Assembly (NCBI GenBank): GCA_013396655.1
Contig: WBMV01001920.1
Span: 418,632 to 482,631, forward strand
DNA: 64,000 nucleotides
Reading direction: 5' to 3'
Source of the DNA: Campylorhamphus procurvoides
Lineage: Eukaryota; Chordata; Aves; Passeriformes; Dendrocolaptidae
The notes beneath the pieces were generated by a model, which saw nothing but the letters and a program-made list of their open reading frames with translations, had not been told where the DNA came from and did not search any database. Shown here piece after piece: positions 13,901 to 27,400 of this stretch. Each line of letters begins with the position of its first letter. Position 1 is the stretch's first letter. The translations under genes were made by a program, and so were the position numbers.

Positions 13901-14411
13901 GGACTTGTGCAAAATGTGTGTGGTTAAAACCTTGCTGTGTTTGCGTGTGAGAGCAAACATGCATACGAATGAGGTTCCTGGATTGATCCAGCGAAGTCTG
14001 GATGTGTTTCAAAGCTGTGAGAGTTTGACGAGGTGTGCTTTTCTGGGAGGGAGCTGTGAAGGTGAGTGTCAGTCTGTGCTCACCTCCGTGTTTTACAACA
14101 CTCTTCCATTTATGATCTCCACCAGTTCTGCTGCTCCGCCTGCTCCTGCCAGCAGTCTCACCTCCTACTCTTCTGCGAGGCTGAGCAGATTCTGGAATCT
14201 GCTGGCTGCAGGCAGTGCCAGCTCCCTGCCGGAGCCCTTCCCAAGGCTGTGGGCAGAGCTGATGGAAGGGGATCCTTGGTTCTCCTTGGGCTTTAGTAGT
14301 GTCTTGCTCCAGTGGCATTGGACACCTTCTCTTTCCCTTGGATTCAGCAGCTTCTCTCTTGCTTGGTTTCTGTAACTTAAAGAGTACCTGTATCACCAAA
14401 TCTGGGACTCT

Positions 14412-14541
14412 CATAGAATCATAGACAGGTTAGTTTCGAAAGGACCTTAAAGATTATCTTGTTCCAACCCTGCCCTGTCATGGGCAGGAACACCTTCCAC
14501 TAGAACAGGTTGCTCAAACACCATTCAACCTGGACTTTCAG
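14412..14541 (-). mobile_element. CR1 LINE 3' end
   Basis: It begins with TCATAGAATCATAGA, the reverse complement of the ATTCTATG octamer repeats that end CR1 elements. It continues with AAAGGACCTTAAAGAT, TTCCAACCCTGCC, GGGCAGGAACACCTTCCACTAGA and AGGTTGCTCAAA, the typical order for a 5'-truncated avian CR1 inserted antisense to LPP. About 130 bases remain. Confidence 0.9.
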
Positions 14542-17248
14542 CTAGAACTGTACAGCGGCTATTTTTTTGTAGTGGGTTATCCTAAATATTCAGTGGCGAG
14601 AAAGAAGCAAGATACAACCTTTAATAAAAGGGTTTTGAAGCACTTTAGTTCATTTTGAGAACTAATTTTCACTTCCTATAGTCTACCAGCACTTCAAAAT
14701 GGTCTAGAGATTTGCAGAAAAGGTCACTTCCAGCAGTAACTAATAATAAAAGGTGGAGAAGAAGAGTGACTTCTCTTGATAACTTGTTCTTAAGACATCT
14801 CAATGATTCGTTTGATGAATCAGTGATGAATTTTTAGCTGAATCCCCTGGCAAGTCACTTTACCTGTATGTCATGTTCAGCTCATTGTAATTTTTCTTTC
14901 TTGTTTATTGGCTTGTTGATTTTTTTCTCCCCTCTCCAAGGAAAACCAAATTAATTAGGTCTGTTTAAACCAAGATGAGGATGAGTTTCTAACTGGCAAG
15001 AACATGACTGCATGATTGGAGAGATGTCATTTCTACAGAATAAAATGACTTTGTAGCAGTTGTCCAAATTAGTGTTCAAATGCACGTTCATTCTAAGGGC
15101 ATTTTCCCTTGAATTGTCATGCAGTCCCAAGGCACTGAAGACAAACTCACACAAACCTATCCAAAAGTCAGCCTCTCAGAAATGTTAGGAACTTGTTGGC
15201 TTTGGGTCTCTGTTCCTGAGCCAGGATGAGAGGAAGTTGGCTTTTGGTTTAGGCAGATCAGGCCAAACCCAGATTTGTTTGCATTTGTGCACCAAGTTTT
15301 GTTTTGTTTCTGGAACAGCAGCTGTATATATAATGTGGGAGAAGATTAAGTAAACTCCTTTCAGAAAAACTTTAACAGACATTTGGCAAAAAAATAAGAA
15401 AAAGATGATGATTTTGTTCATTGTTTCCTCAGAGCTTGGTAAACCATTCTTTTGAGTCAAGGTGAATTGTTGATGTGTTTGTAGGACTAAATAGCTGTTT
15501 CCAAGATGCACATAAATAGTCTGCAAGCTTCCAGATGCTGCCAAGAAGAGAAGTAAACATTTCGCCCTGGAAATGTGCAGATCGCTTGCTCAGGGCCTCT
15601 ACCCTGAAGGATTTCTGTGCTTGTATGTTGTTGTTTCAGTAGTATGAGAAAGGCCTGAGTTTGGATCAAGTCTCCATTGTTAAACTCAGTAACAACAGGC
15701 CATGACTATCTCCAGTGAGGTGGACCACAGTCAAAGCAGGTGGATGTGAAGAGCGAAGGGGAAAAAGAGAGAGGATGAAAATGGTGTTTTGGTAAAGCTG
15801 GTAAAACGCAAGACTGACATTCCTTAGCGGTGTTGAATGGGAGTGCTGTGCTTTTTTCCAGACTGTTCCTAATAGTGGCTGAATATCACTGTGCCTGCTG
15901 GGTGTGAGCTGGGGAGAAGAGAAGCAGTTTACCCTGAACTCCATCTAGAGATAGCAGCTGAACCAGGGGCAGGAAGTCATGATCCTTCAGCCCTGTGGAT
16001 GATAAGAAATTAATTTGTAATCCCCAGGCAGGTTCAGAAATTTTAATCCTCTACCTTGCTGCTGTTTTCTGTAACCTTTTGAACCAGAAGCTGAAAAATA
16101 CCAGCATATGTGAGGTGGATTTCCATCTTTTTTTTACAGCTGCTCCCTTTTTTAAGTACAACATCATGTGCATGTGGTGTCCTGGTGCTTGGCTCAGATA
16201 GTGGCATTTTGAATCATATGAATCAAAATTAAGCTCAGTTTCCACTTTCCAGGAGAGTAGTGCTATTCCCACTGGAGGATCACGTTGTCCTGAACGCTCA
16301 CACAGTTCCTGCTTGATTCTTTACTCTGTCATGAACTACAGTGTGGTGCTGAGCTCAGTACCCACCCAGAGGTAGCCATGTTTCAGTGGCAGATGAAATT
16401 ATTCCTGCCTCTATGAGTTTGTAAACCACTTTGGGATCCTCTAAAAGGGAACGTGTTGTTATTTGTTTGTTTGAGCCAGTATTTTCACCATGTTTTACTT
16501 CTATTGCTGCTGTTAGATATGTTGGATTTCATTATATCTTCAGATAAGGTTCATGTGAAATGGGCTTCTGTTTTGTTTTCTCACCAGAGGAGTGATTCAT
16601 ATTCAAATTGAAATGTTGTATTGCTCTAAGCCAACCTTCTCCCCATGTGCTAATGGGAGGAGAGGGAGACGCAGGCGTGGACCGAGCAGGATTATTTTTC
16701 TCCTATTGCATTTAGAAACTTTCCAAATGGCTTTTTAGGAAGGCACGTGGACTTAACTGCCTAGCATGGGAAAATCCTGGTCTTGCATGTTTTAAGAATA
16801 TGATATGAGCCTGAATTTCATCAGCTGTCTGTTAAGGCTGCAGACCCCTATGCTACCAGCATTGTTCTCCAAAAAGAAAAAGAAAATTTATGATCCATTT
16901 TAAGTTGAGGATGTTTTTTTGTGTGGTCCTGTATTCTCTTCATTCATAACACTAGCTTTAAGAAAGTTACTTGCACTAGTTTTGGGACACTGACTCCACA
17001 GGCACCTTTTGCAGCACAGCCACGGCCACCTGCTCTTAGTCTCATCTGCTGCCTGATGCTTTCTGCAAAGGAGCTAGTTGCCATTCATGGAAGAGGAGAA
17101 CTGCAAAATGTAGCACACATTTCTGTTCTTGCTAGAAATGGATGCTGGCTAGCTGAGTCCAAACTTCCTCAAGAAGCTTTTTCACAGATACTCTATAACA
17201 GAAGAGACACTGAGATTCCATCAGGGGTTTTGTGTGTATCCAGAGGTG

Positions 17249-17305
17249 ACAGAATCACAGAACATGCTGAGCTGGAAGGGACCTACAAGGGTAACACAAG
17301 AGTTG
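17249..17305 (-). mobile_element. CR1 LINE 3' terminal scrap
   Basis: ACAGAATCACAGAA followed by GAGCTGGAAGGGACCTACAAGG matches the inverted terminal part of a CR1 subfamily that has TTGGAAGGGACC-type sequence after the octamer repeats. Similarity fades after about 55 bases, so the copy is short or decayed. Confidence 0.7.
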
Positions 17306-20300
17306 TCACTTGCTCTGTCACCCACAGCTCAAAGTGAATGTCATTGTAGATCTTGTGGAGCCCAGTGCCTGTCCCATAAACACCCAGACTGAGATAATGG
17401 TGTATTTAATGCAAGTCAATAAACTTTGGGTGAATATTCTTACCTTAATTAAAGTGACCTAACTGAGCCTACTCAAGAGGAGATTTACTGTATTTTATAC
17501 TCAATCTCTGTTTCCTTGGTCCGTCCAAGTTGGGCTTGGGCATGTGAAATTCTCATTTCTACAGAGTTTGTGAAACTAGTTGAATGTTCCTAAGGTGGCC
17601 TCCGGTTTTGAGATAAGTGTGATACGTGAGGAGACATTGACACTTTCAAAGTAGCACCTGAGAAGCTGCTGAGCCTTGAAGGATCTGTTGCTTTTAATGG
17701 AATATCGGTGGCCATGTCCTTCCTCTGTGTTGCTTTGACAGTTCAATTACACCAACAGGCTGAGGGCATTATGAGGATCAAAAATGCTCTAAATTTTTGT
17801 TGGCATAAAATTAGAATTTACGTGAAAGTTTTTCCAATGAGGAAGAAAGAAAAGAGTCAGTGACAGATCTTCGTAGCTGTTTGTAGGTTCATTCACCACA
17901 GGAGAGCTGGTGAGACAAATGTGAGACTTTAGTTACACGTGAGACCTTGGTTACACCTTGCCTAAATACTTTCTGACTTAAGAGCATTTGAGCTGGAATC
18001 ACTTGCAATTAGCATGGGCTTGGCAGAAACTGACACTGCTGCTGTTTGCAGCTTGTGTAGTTCAGTTGTGCCATGGGGAAAACTGCTGTTAGCAATTAGC
18101 ACAGGGGTAGTCTTGAGTTGGTGTCTGTGCAGTGGCTGCTCTTAGAGCAGTTGATGTCCTTGGTGCCACACTGGCAACGCTAAAAGCAAGAGCAGAGCTG
18201 TCTGTCTGTCACCTGTACCGAGTCTCTCTTGCCTAAACATTATGGTCTTTAACCTATTTGTCATCATAGCCACACATTTTTTAGGCAACTATTGGTGTCT
18301 GGGAGCTTTTGACTGTATCACTTGTAAGAACCCAGGCATGTGCATGGTCCAGGGCGATGTGACCGCTGCTCTGCTCCTTATAGTCTGCTTGGGTGAGGTA
18401 GTTTCCTCAGCTGGCTGTGGTCAGGCTGATGCTGAGTGCAACCTGTTGTAAACTCAGATGACCTAGCTGGGATCAATTGCCCAATTCACACAATAAATTA
18501 TATCTAAGTCTGTTAAATTAAGTAAATAATGATGACGAGGGGGCACCTGCTGGTCCCCATAATCTGTGTGGCTGCTTGGAGGTTGAGCAAAGAGCCTCCT
18601 GCCTGCTTGATGGAGCCTGGGAGCTTGTGAGTGGGTGGCGTGGGAACTGGGGACAACTGAGGATTCGTATGGGGATCAGAGTTGCTCCTTGGGGCAGAAC
18701 AATAAATGTATGATTTTTGGCCCTAGAACGGAGAGAGCAAGATGCTATGGACTTGTTGCAACCCGTGCAGTCTGTGAATGTTTTCTTCTTGTCAGATGCT
18801 GCTGTCACATAAGTTATTTTATTGCCAAAGGGCAGGGAATGAACTAGTGAAGTGGGAGAGAAGGGTATGTGCTGAAGGGCTGTGTGTTGTAAAAAGCAGT
18901 GCACCGAGTGTGCAACTCTTTACTTTCTGCTTTTGCAATGTTTATTTACCTATATGATTTGTGTGGGGGGAGAAGGGGTGGTGTTGCAGGAGGTACGTCT
19001 GTCTCATCCAGGAGAAAGTGCGCGTTCAGATGAGAAAGCATTATGCATACAATGCCTGAAATCAGCCCTTAAAATAGCACACTCCACATCTTAGTAATGT
19101 ATTGAATATATCTGGATAAGAAACAGTCTGATTGAAGTATTGAGCTTATTGTAGTGTGTCTGCTGTGACTCATCAAGAAATTGAAAGTCTTGAGACAAAA
19201 CTCACCCCCCTTCAGTCTTTTTGGAAGAGAAAGGAATTAGTCTTAGATGGAAGTAATTAATTGTTTTGTGATTGCCGTAAATAGGTACTGAACAACAAGC
19301 TCATACTGAAGTATTTATATCCTAAGCCGTGTATTGTGAGCCCAGCTATCCAGTCTCCATCAGACTGAGACAGTGAAAAAGAAAGTTCTCTGGAATGAGC
19401 AGCATTTCCACCTACATGCATTTAAGCAAGACTGGTTGGAGGTGAGCTGGTAGGCTGCATGCTGTAATGAGCCATTTACTAGGATAATGGCTGCAGGCTA
19501 CAAATGCTGTTTCTACTTAGTCTGTCTATTCAATGCAAACATTAAAAAAGAAAAAACCCTCTCCCTCAGTAAAACCTATAATACTCTTAATCCCCAGTGT
19601 TCTCCATGAATATTAACTCAGCCAATGTTGTAACACCCCACGGAGGCAGGTGTACACCCCAGGATGACGTGTACGTGCAGCCCTTTTCATCCACCAGAGA
19701 AACTGAGGCAGTAGGTAGGACTTTGGCCTTCTGGGACAAAATTCTGAGCAACAGCCTGGCTTGAGGGTGACTAGGATGGAGCCATCCTTTGACCCTTGCT
19801 GGGAGTGTGGAAAGTATGACTTTCAGGGACTAATTCCTGAATTTAGGGTTTCATTTGGAGCTATTTGCTGCCTGCTCTTGCAGACTACACTGCCTTTCAC
19901 GTGGAGTCACAGAGGGTGCATTGGCACAGCTGGCAGAGGTGGATTGTGAGGGATTGAGTATGTGCAGGACTATCTCCATAATTTACGGAGTAGCTATAGC
20001 CATTATGTATCTCTCTGACCGCAGAATATTGCTGGGAATCCAGATGTTGAGAAAAGAAGCAAGAGAATCAAGATGATCAAATACCTGTTTAAAAAAACCC
20101 AACACAACAGTGCTCAAGGAAAAGGAGCTTGATGGCTTTGTGTTTTGTCTGCAGTGAAGTCATGGCAACAGAGCACTCATTTAGCAAAATTAACTGTTTC
20201 TCTGTTTTACAAAAAAAAATCAAATGAAAACGATGCAAGGGAACATCCTTTTATCTAAACTAAATGAGTCCATTTGTGCCAAAGCAAAGGAGTCATCCTG

Positions 20301-21221
20301 GGGAGTTTGCTCCAGAGAGCATGTACTTTATTAGAACAGAATGTAATAGTTGTCCCAAAGCCATAACTGTAAAAGCCTGGTGCCCTAGGCGAGCACTTTC
20401 AGTAACAGGAAAACCAAACCTGTACGTGTATGGTGTTGAAATAGAAGCATGATTTTAAGCTTTTGGTTGTTTGGGATTTCAGCTCAGTTAAGCTCTGGAT
20501 ACAGCTTTTGGGAGGACTATAATCTCTTTCAAGTTCCCTATGGGTAATGTTTAGTTTCAGAATTATTTAGGCATCTAGGGATAAAATGCTGATGCTGCAT
20601 TGGTTTGGGTGTGCTCAAATACTTGTAAAAATCCAGTCGCCTTTAAGTCCCTTTGACTTTCATTAGACTACAGGCTTCTTTGTGCCAAAGACTCCTTTTT
20701 ACCTCCTAACTTAAATAGTATTTGAATTCTCATACAAGCCCTGGAAATAACCCTTCTCTGCTACTTCTGTTTTGACATTCACTGCCCATCTCCGTGCACA
20801 GACCACTCCATAAGCAGCACACAAGGTGAACCACACAATGACTGTATTGGTAGGCATGAAAGTTCATTTTACATCATGGAGAATCTCATATTTGAAATTC
20901 AGAAATTGTTCATCTTGGTGATGAGGAAGGGCACACTCCAGGGAAAATATCACGAACTCAAATGTGTTGCTTGAGGCGCCTGGGAAGTAGTATTTCTCTT
21001 AAGCAGTGTTTTCCAAACAGATTTTGTTCTGTGGCTTTCCTGGAGATGGTTTTAGGCAATGCCTTATGGCTTCCATGAAGGCGTCTGACAGCAGAGATGC
21101 AGAGCTTTTATCTTTATGAAGGAGTTCAACAGTCTGGGGGAGACTTTTAATTATGATTCAACTTTTCTGTCAAAAATTTGGGGGAAGCTTCAAACTAATT
21201 AGAAATGTGCCCGTTCATTGA

Positions 21222-21305
21222 AATCACAGAATCACAAAAATATTCTGAGTTGGAAGGGACCCGTGAGAATCGTCGAGTCCAACTTATAAGTCAGTGCTCA
21301 CCAGG
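21222..21305 (-). mobile_element. CR1 LINE 3' end
   Basis: AATCACAGAATCACA, then TATTCTGAGTTGGAAGGGACCC, then TCGAGTCCAACTT: the inverted end of a CR1 subfamily with the CTGAGTTGGAAGGGACCC and GAGTCCAACTC signatures. Same subfamily type as the copy at 34.4 kb. Confidence 0.87.
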
Positions 21306-22172
21306 TGAACTGAAGTTTTTAACCATTGCTTCTCATATCTGAAGGACATTGGTGCCTCTCTCCTTCAACTTTGACTTTGGTTTAATGAAAGGAAAGTGGG
21401 AACCGAGTATGGATGAATGAGTTTTGGTCAGTGAAGGAAAGCCGTAATCACTTTATATGCAGGTAAATAACTCTGATGTTGTTGTGGAGGTCTTGCATGT
21501 AAAAAGCCAGTGTTTGAGGTATTTTTTAGAAGACATCTCTTTCAGGAGGCACCTTGTGAACAGTGGGACTCTTTACACTGCTTAATCATGCTCATCAAAT
21601 GGGTTGCAGGGGCTCGCTGGGGGTCCATGATGTTTCCTAGCTCAGCCTCAGGCTGGTGTATTTGCAATAGTGGCTGTTCCTTTCCACTTGTTTCTCATCT
21701 CTAAGCCTGGACATACCCTTGCTTTAGCTGTTAATGGTGTGAGAGCAGAGGGTCCAGGCTGCCTGTGGGCTTGGGTGGGACAACCTGGAGGGAGGAGAGC
21801 AAACGGGTGAGGATGGGAGTGCAAAACCCAGGCAGTTGCACAACAGATGTTGTTAGAGGCTTTTAAGGAGTAACACCTCGCATCTCAGGCTTTCTGCAGC
21901 AAGGGATGAGATCCCCAAGACAGAATGCTCTTGAGCTAAGCAGCCTCGGCCCCATGGGTTGTCCCAACACTCATGGGGTGAATAAGCACAGCAGAAAATC
22001 CTAAGCAAGTGCTGCCAAACGACTGGGAAGATGCAGCCCACGGTGTGTGTTGTGTCTGAGATCTGTTAAGTCTCTCGCATCTCTCCTCAAGTTTAGTTTT
22101 CCAGTGGAGGCTGTTGAAGTAATGAGAATGTCTCCCATCTGCTCCTCACATGGCTTGGCACATTTAGCCAGA

Positions 22173-22184
22173 ATATATATATAT
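22173..22184. repeat. Short AT microsatellite
   Basis: About six AT units within a T-rich stretch in the intron. Confidence 0.85.
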
Positions 22185-24443
22185 TTTTATTATGAGGTTA
22201 GCCAGTGGTAACCATGACAATTAGACTTATCACGCAGCATTTTTTTCCCTCCTTGAGTCAGTTTGAAATGCTGACAATTAAATAGATACAGTACACTTTA
22301 GAGATCCATCAGTCTCTTTGTTGTCTTGACAACCAGAGTATATTTAGAAATGTAACAAGTACATGGAGTTCAATTGCACTTTTGCTAAAACATAGTTTTG
22401 TAGCTTGAGAATTTAATCTGTTGTTTGTAGATCCAGGTGCTTATTTGAGCTGTGCCTGAATTTGGTCTCTCTGGGAAGCTCCTACATCGGCTGGTGAAAA
22501 GAAGGTCCTTGTCAGGCAGGAAGCAAACCTGCCCACTGTGTGTGGCAGGAGCTTGGATGTGGGGCTGACAGCCCCCTCCTACTTGGGTACTGGATGCGCT
22601 GTGCTCCTGTGTACCTGTAGTTTGACTGTTGATTTGCAGTGCAAGAGGAACTGGTGTGATTGTTGTCCCAGATCTGCTGTCCCTGGAGATCCTGTTCAGC
22701 AAACGATGCAGGGGAACTGTGAGCAGTGTGTCCAAGCATCCTCTCCCAGAGGAACTGCTCTCATGGTTCAGTAGCACTTTGGTACAGGAAGACATTACCA
22801 TGGAGCGTGACTGGCAGACTGTGATGGCTTTCCTCCTGCACCTGAGCTACCTGAGCTTTGGTTGCAACTGGGAGCAACTCTCAACCACTGAAGCCATAGA
22901 GGAGTCCTTTCCATCTCACTTCTTCTATTTTATCTTTGGTTTGATGGGGGTGTGTCTTTTAGATTTTAACAAAATACTACTGCTACTAATTTTATTTTCT
23001 TTTTTTGTCCTTTCCTATTTGGTGGCAAATTTGAGCTCATCCTCTCCCCACTAAACTGGAGTAGCAGCATCTGGACTAGCTCTCTGGAGCTATGGACTTT
23101 TAAGGCTGCATTCAGGGCAAAAGGAGCAGGAGGGAGTTACGATGAAGTGCACTCTGGCAGGCTCTAAATATCCCTGTCTCCCACCATCCCTGGGCTGACA
23201 CTGACGGTGGGTGTGTGTTGAGTGGCTGTGTTCCTCTTTGCCCTTTCCCTTTTGAGCCAGTAGAGAGCTGTGGTTGGTGCAGGCACCTGTGTGGGTATGA
23301 CTGCCATACCTGTAAACGTGGTGACATGTCAGCCCAGAAGAGCAGCTGGCATGTGTGGCTCTCTTCTGCTGGCATCCTACAGCCCAGTGGCTGAGAGATA
23401 CAGGCTGGCACCACAGTGCCCTTGTTACATCCTTAGAACAGGACCTAGCAGTGCTGCTGCCTTGCCTAACTTGTCCTGGCTTACAAATCTGTGTGAAGAG
23501 AGAGACACCCAAACGTGTATCAGAGTATTTCCCTGTCTTGAGTGATGAATGAATAAAATGAAAACCAGATGACGAAATATCTCAAATGTTCCCCACCTCT
23601 ATCTGGCTGATCCAGGTTGTGATGCTGGTCAGGGGTGCCCCTTCAGAAGGCTCGCAGATTAAGGAGCTGCTAAAAGAGACTTTTTCGTTGGTGGCTCTTT
23701 ATACTTGGCACCTGAATCCCATGGCAGTGCCTGGAGTGCTCATGGATTTTCTGTAAAATGCTAAGCAAGACTCTTCCACCTCTCCCTGTCTTAGGGTTAG
23801 TTTATAATCAGTGCTTGGCAATATAACTTGATCAGGAAAAGTGGGGAAAAAACCAAAAAGAGGTTTCTCCTTTGTCAGGAAAGCAATGGCAATGCAACAA
23901 TCTGAACAGGAGCATGGTTACAGCAGATGGAGCGGCCTTTTGCCCAAGGGAACTAATTCATTTGGTAAGGTGGTTTAAAGAAGACAGTGGTAGGTCCATG
24001 GCATGGTTGTAGTGATGTTTAGTAGCATCCACTCCTGGGCAGAGGTCTGTAAAACTAGTCAGTAACATTGCTCTGCTCTTGGGGAGCATGGTCAGCACAA
24101 GCTTGTCTCTGGGATGGTTTATTGCAAGGAGGTGAGAAACGCTTAAGGGAAAGAAGCCTGACCTGAGATCAATTGGCCAGTGAAATGCATCCATATTCCC
24201 TTGGGTGCACAACATCTGGTCTGTGCATTTTACCCAAAATATAATTTAATAAGGCTCAAAAGTAGGACAGAATTGCATGATTTTTCTTCCTTATTCCCTG
24301 TGTTTCTTTTTCATTCATTATCTGTCAAATAGCATTTGATTTCTCAGTGTATGTGCACAGATCAGTTACATTTTTGTTTTCTTTTCTCCCTTAATTTTTC
24401 AAATTTCCCAGAGAAAATCCCAAATTATAACTGTTATCATGCC

Positions 24444-24456
24444 TTTTTTTTTTTTT
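24444..24456. repeat. Poly-T run (13)
   Basis: Homopolymer of 13 T in intron. No retrocopy is recognisable beside it. Confidence 0.9.
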
Positions 24457-27400
24457 GTAGTGTTTAATAGCTGCTGGGGTTTATTCTCAAAATATAACCA
24501 CTAAACCCCAATGATCCTAATGAGTCTTCAAGAGTGTCTTAAGCAAGTTATCCCAATCCATCTGACAGAGATAATGGTCTTCTATTAGAAGATACTTAGC
24601 TGGAGATTGCATGAGCTGTAATGTTTATGGGCCTGTAGATCTGTAACCAGACAAAATCCAAATAATTCCTTGGATTTCAGTGGAGCTATATCTGTTTATT
24701 ACAACTGAGGCTTAGGCAGCGCTTTAGATGCAAATTGCAACCTTTGTGAAGTTAAGTGGGGTTTTGATTTAACTCCTGAAAGCAGTAATGTCAGCAAAGA
24801 AGTGAGGGGCTGGGACCCACATACCCTGAAGTCTGTAACTTTGGGTTGCTCTCTTTCCCTTACTGTCAAGATCAGATTCCCTTGGTTGGGGCTACTAATT
24901 AAAATGCAGCTTCTCTTAAGAGAAGTTTCTCTCCCAAAGGCAAGCAAGAGAGAGTGGAAGTGCAGCCTATGCAGATTATATATCTCTCTCTCTGCATACT
25001 TTGCAGAAGATGCCAGTGGTGAGGTTGTTCTCTCTGACTCCTTGTGGTTGGGCTGTTGACCTGGAGTTTGTACTTTCCAGCTCCAAAAATGCAAAATGCA
25101 AATGCTGAGTTATCTGGCTGTAATGCAGAGAGAGCTGGGATCTCCTTTCCCTCAACTTATTTGTTTCCCTGCTGCCATCAGGAGACATGGACCACCACTC
25201 ATCCCCCCCACTGTGTGTGGCAGAAGCGATTCACCATGCGTTCATTTCTGGTCACATAGGGGCCATTAGTTTAAAGCAGGCTTAAGGCATAGGTTAGCAT
25301 TAGCTATTTGAAGTCTGAAGTCTGAAAGCAACATCAAACAGGGAGCAGAAAATGTATCATGCACAGAAAAATCTCTGGGATTTGTTTCTCCCTTTAAAAA
25401 TAATAATAATAAATTCCAAACTGTTTGCATATGCTGTCTCCTCTGCGGTCAGGACACCTGTCTGCCTCTTTGCTGATACTTGATATGGGCTTACAGTGCT
25501 TGCAAAAATGTTAACATAAATTTTTTTGTCATGGCAAATACGAAAAGAATATCCAGTGTCTGTGTGGGCAGGTCCTCAGCAAATTTTTCTGTGCTTCTTA
25601 TGCTTTGGTGTGGAGCTGAAGCAACTGCTGCTCTTCTGCTCCTCTTCCATCACCACAGACCAGGAGGGCAAAGCTGCTACTCTGCCAGACCCAGTTCTCC
25701 TGAGCAAAGACAGCTGATGGTGGGTCTAATGAGTTTTAGCCTGGTTTCCTTAAAAAAACATGTTTGTGACTAGCTAGATCTGTTTTTCCTTCTTCTCTTT
25801 AATAGCTTAATCCTTGGCTAATCTCAGGAAAATAGGGGTGAGGATGCAGTTAGGAGGAGCTGGGGGTGACCTGGTGCAACCAGGAGCATGATGGGCTGGG
25901 AGAGCTGGGACAGGCAGAGGTGGACCTTTCACTTATCATCACTAGTATTTTTTGAACTTACTCATTTCTTCTCCAAGACTGAGATGAAAGGAAATAGAAA
26001 ACACCAGATAAGGTCAGATATCAATCAGCTGGAAGTGTGAAAGACTGCTGGTTGAAAGAAGCTTGTGGTAAATTAGAAAACCTGTGTTTTTGTTTTAATT
26101 GGGTGTCTTCGGAGGCAATCAAAAAGGAAACGAGGTCTGGAGATTGAGGTGGGGTTTGGGCCGTCCCACCCTGACTGGTTTGCTACAATGGCTGTGTGTT
26201 TAATGCATCCCATCTCTGCTTTGGTGCTCCTTGATGCTTGCCTCGCAAAGCCAGTGCTGTGGGAGTGACTGAGCAGCAGCGGAGGCTTGGGAAGAAGAGG
26301 CCTTTTAAGCATGAGAGGCGGAAGGGCGTCTGGTCAGCCTTTGAAAGAGACTTTGTTACCTGCAGCCCTTACGTCAGTGCCTTTCACCAGCTTTTCAGTG
26401 ATTTAAAACAAGTAGCTTCTCTTCCAAATAAACCTCAGCTACTCTGACTCTGGTTCAGATGTAATCTGTGGTGCCAACATGTGAAAAACCTTTATATGGG
26501 TCAAAACAAGGACAGACTGATACAAGTTGTGTCAGAGAGGGGGAAAAAAGCTATGGTCTGCTCCATACAGGAGGGCAGCTGGCCTTACATGCCCTTTTGG
26601 GGATGTTTTCTTGGCAAAGTGTTACAGCCAGCTTGATTTACTTTCTCCTTTTACGATGTGCAAGATGTTGATTCTGACCTTTCTGTTTGCACCCACAGAG
26701 GTCCCTTGGAAGAGCCTGTCCATACGTCTGTCTGGGTGCCTGACAGGGCTGCTTTGCTTCCAGGTGAGAAATGGATCAACTCCAAGGGCTTTTGTCAGCA
26801 GCTGAGTTTGGGGAGAGTGTGTACCACGTTCAGTTGTTCAGCAACTGATGGGCGTTTCTCCAAAGCCTGAGGTGGTGGGAGGCCAGCCTGCCCAGAAGGC
26901 TTGAGGTGATTTTACTGTTTCTGAGTCCAGGTCTAGAACCAGCAAACGTGCACGCCCTCCTGAGAATGGGAGTGTTGCATGGGAACAGTTGCTTGGTTCT
27001 GTGGGCCATATTGCATTGACTCCTTTTTGAACAAAACTTTCGTGCTTGTGGACCTGAACTCATTCCCCATCCATGGTGTGTCCCCCTGCAGGCTGGAGAT
27101 GCTTCCAGCTGGTGATGGAGACCTGACTGTATTATTAGTTTTAATCTAACTGTGCTTCAGTGGATTAATAGTAATTCATCTGAGAAGAAAATTCATTCTT
27201 CAGAATTGCCAGTTCCATCAAATTTACAGGAGTTATATAGCTGTGACTTAAGGATCAGCCTGATAAACCACCCCAAACTATTGATAGGATTGTATGTAGG
27301 ACATGAATTGTACTTTGTGCTCATCCAGTGATGCGATACTTTGATTGCAGCAACGGTAACATTGCAAAACAGGAACAGTGTCAGGGCAGTGGGTCTGTCC

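Larger units (their letters stand above)
2200..14411. other. Intron stretch without recognisable genes
   Basis: Apart from the candidate sites at 3.83 kb and 7.92 kb and a small open frame at 10.47 kb, I see no element I can name. Sequence is AT-rich with scattered T- and A-runs. The long overlapping frames at 13.82-14.41 kb fall in a locally GC-richer patch that lowers stop-codon frequency. Confidence 0.6.

Noticed and set aside
16921..17337. 138-codon open frame on the + strand
   Set aside because: Its 3' part reads through an inverted CR1 end at 17.25 kb and the rest has no recognisable similarity.
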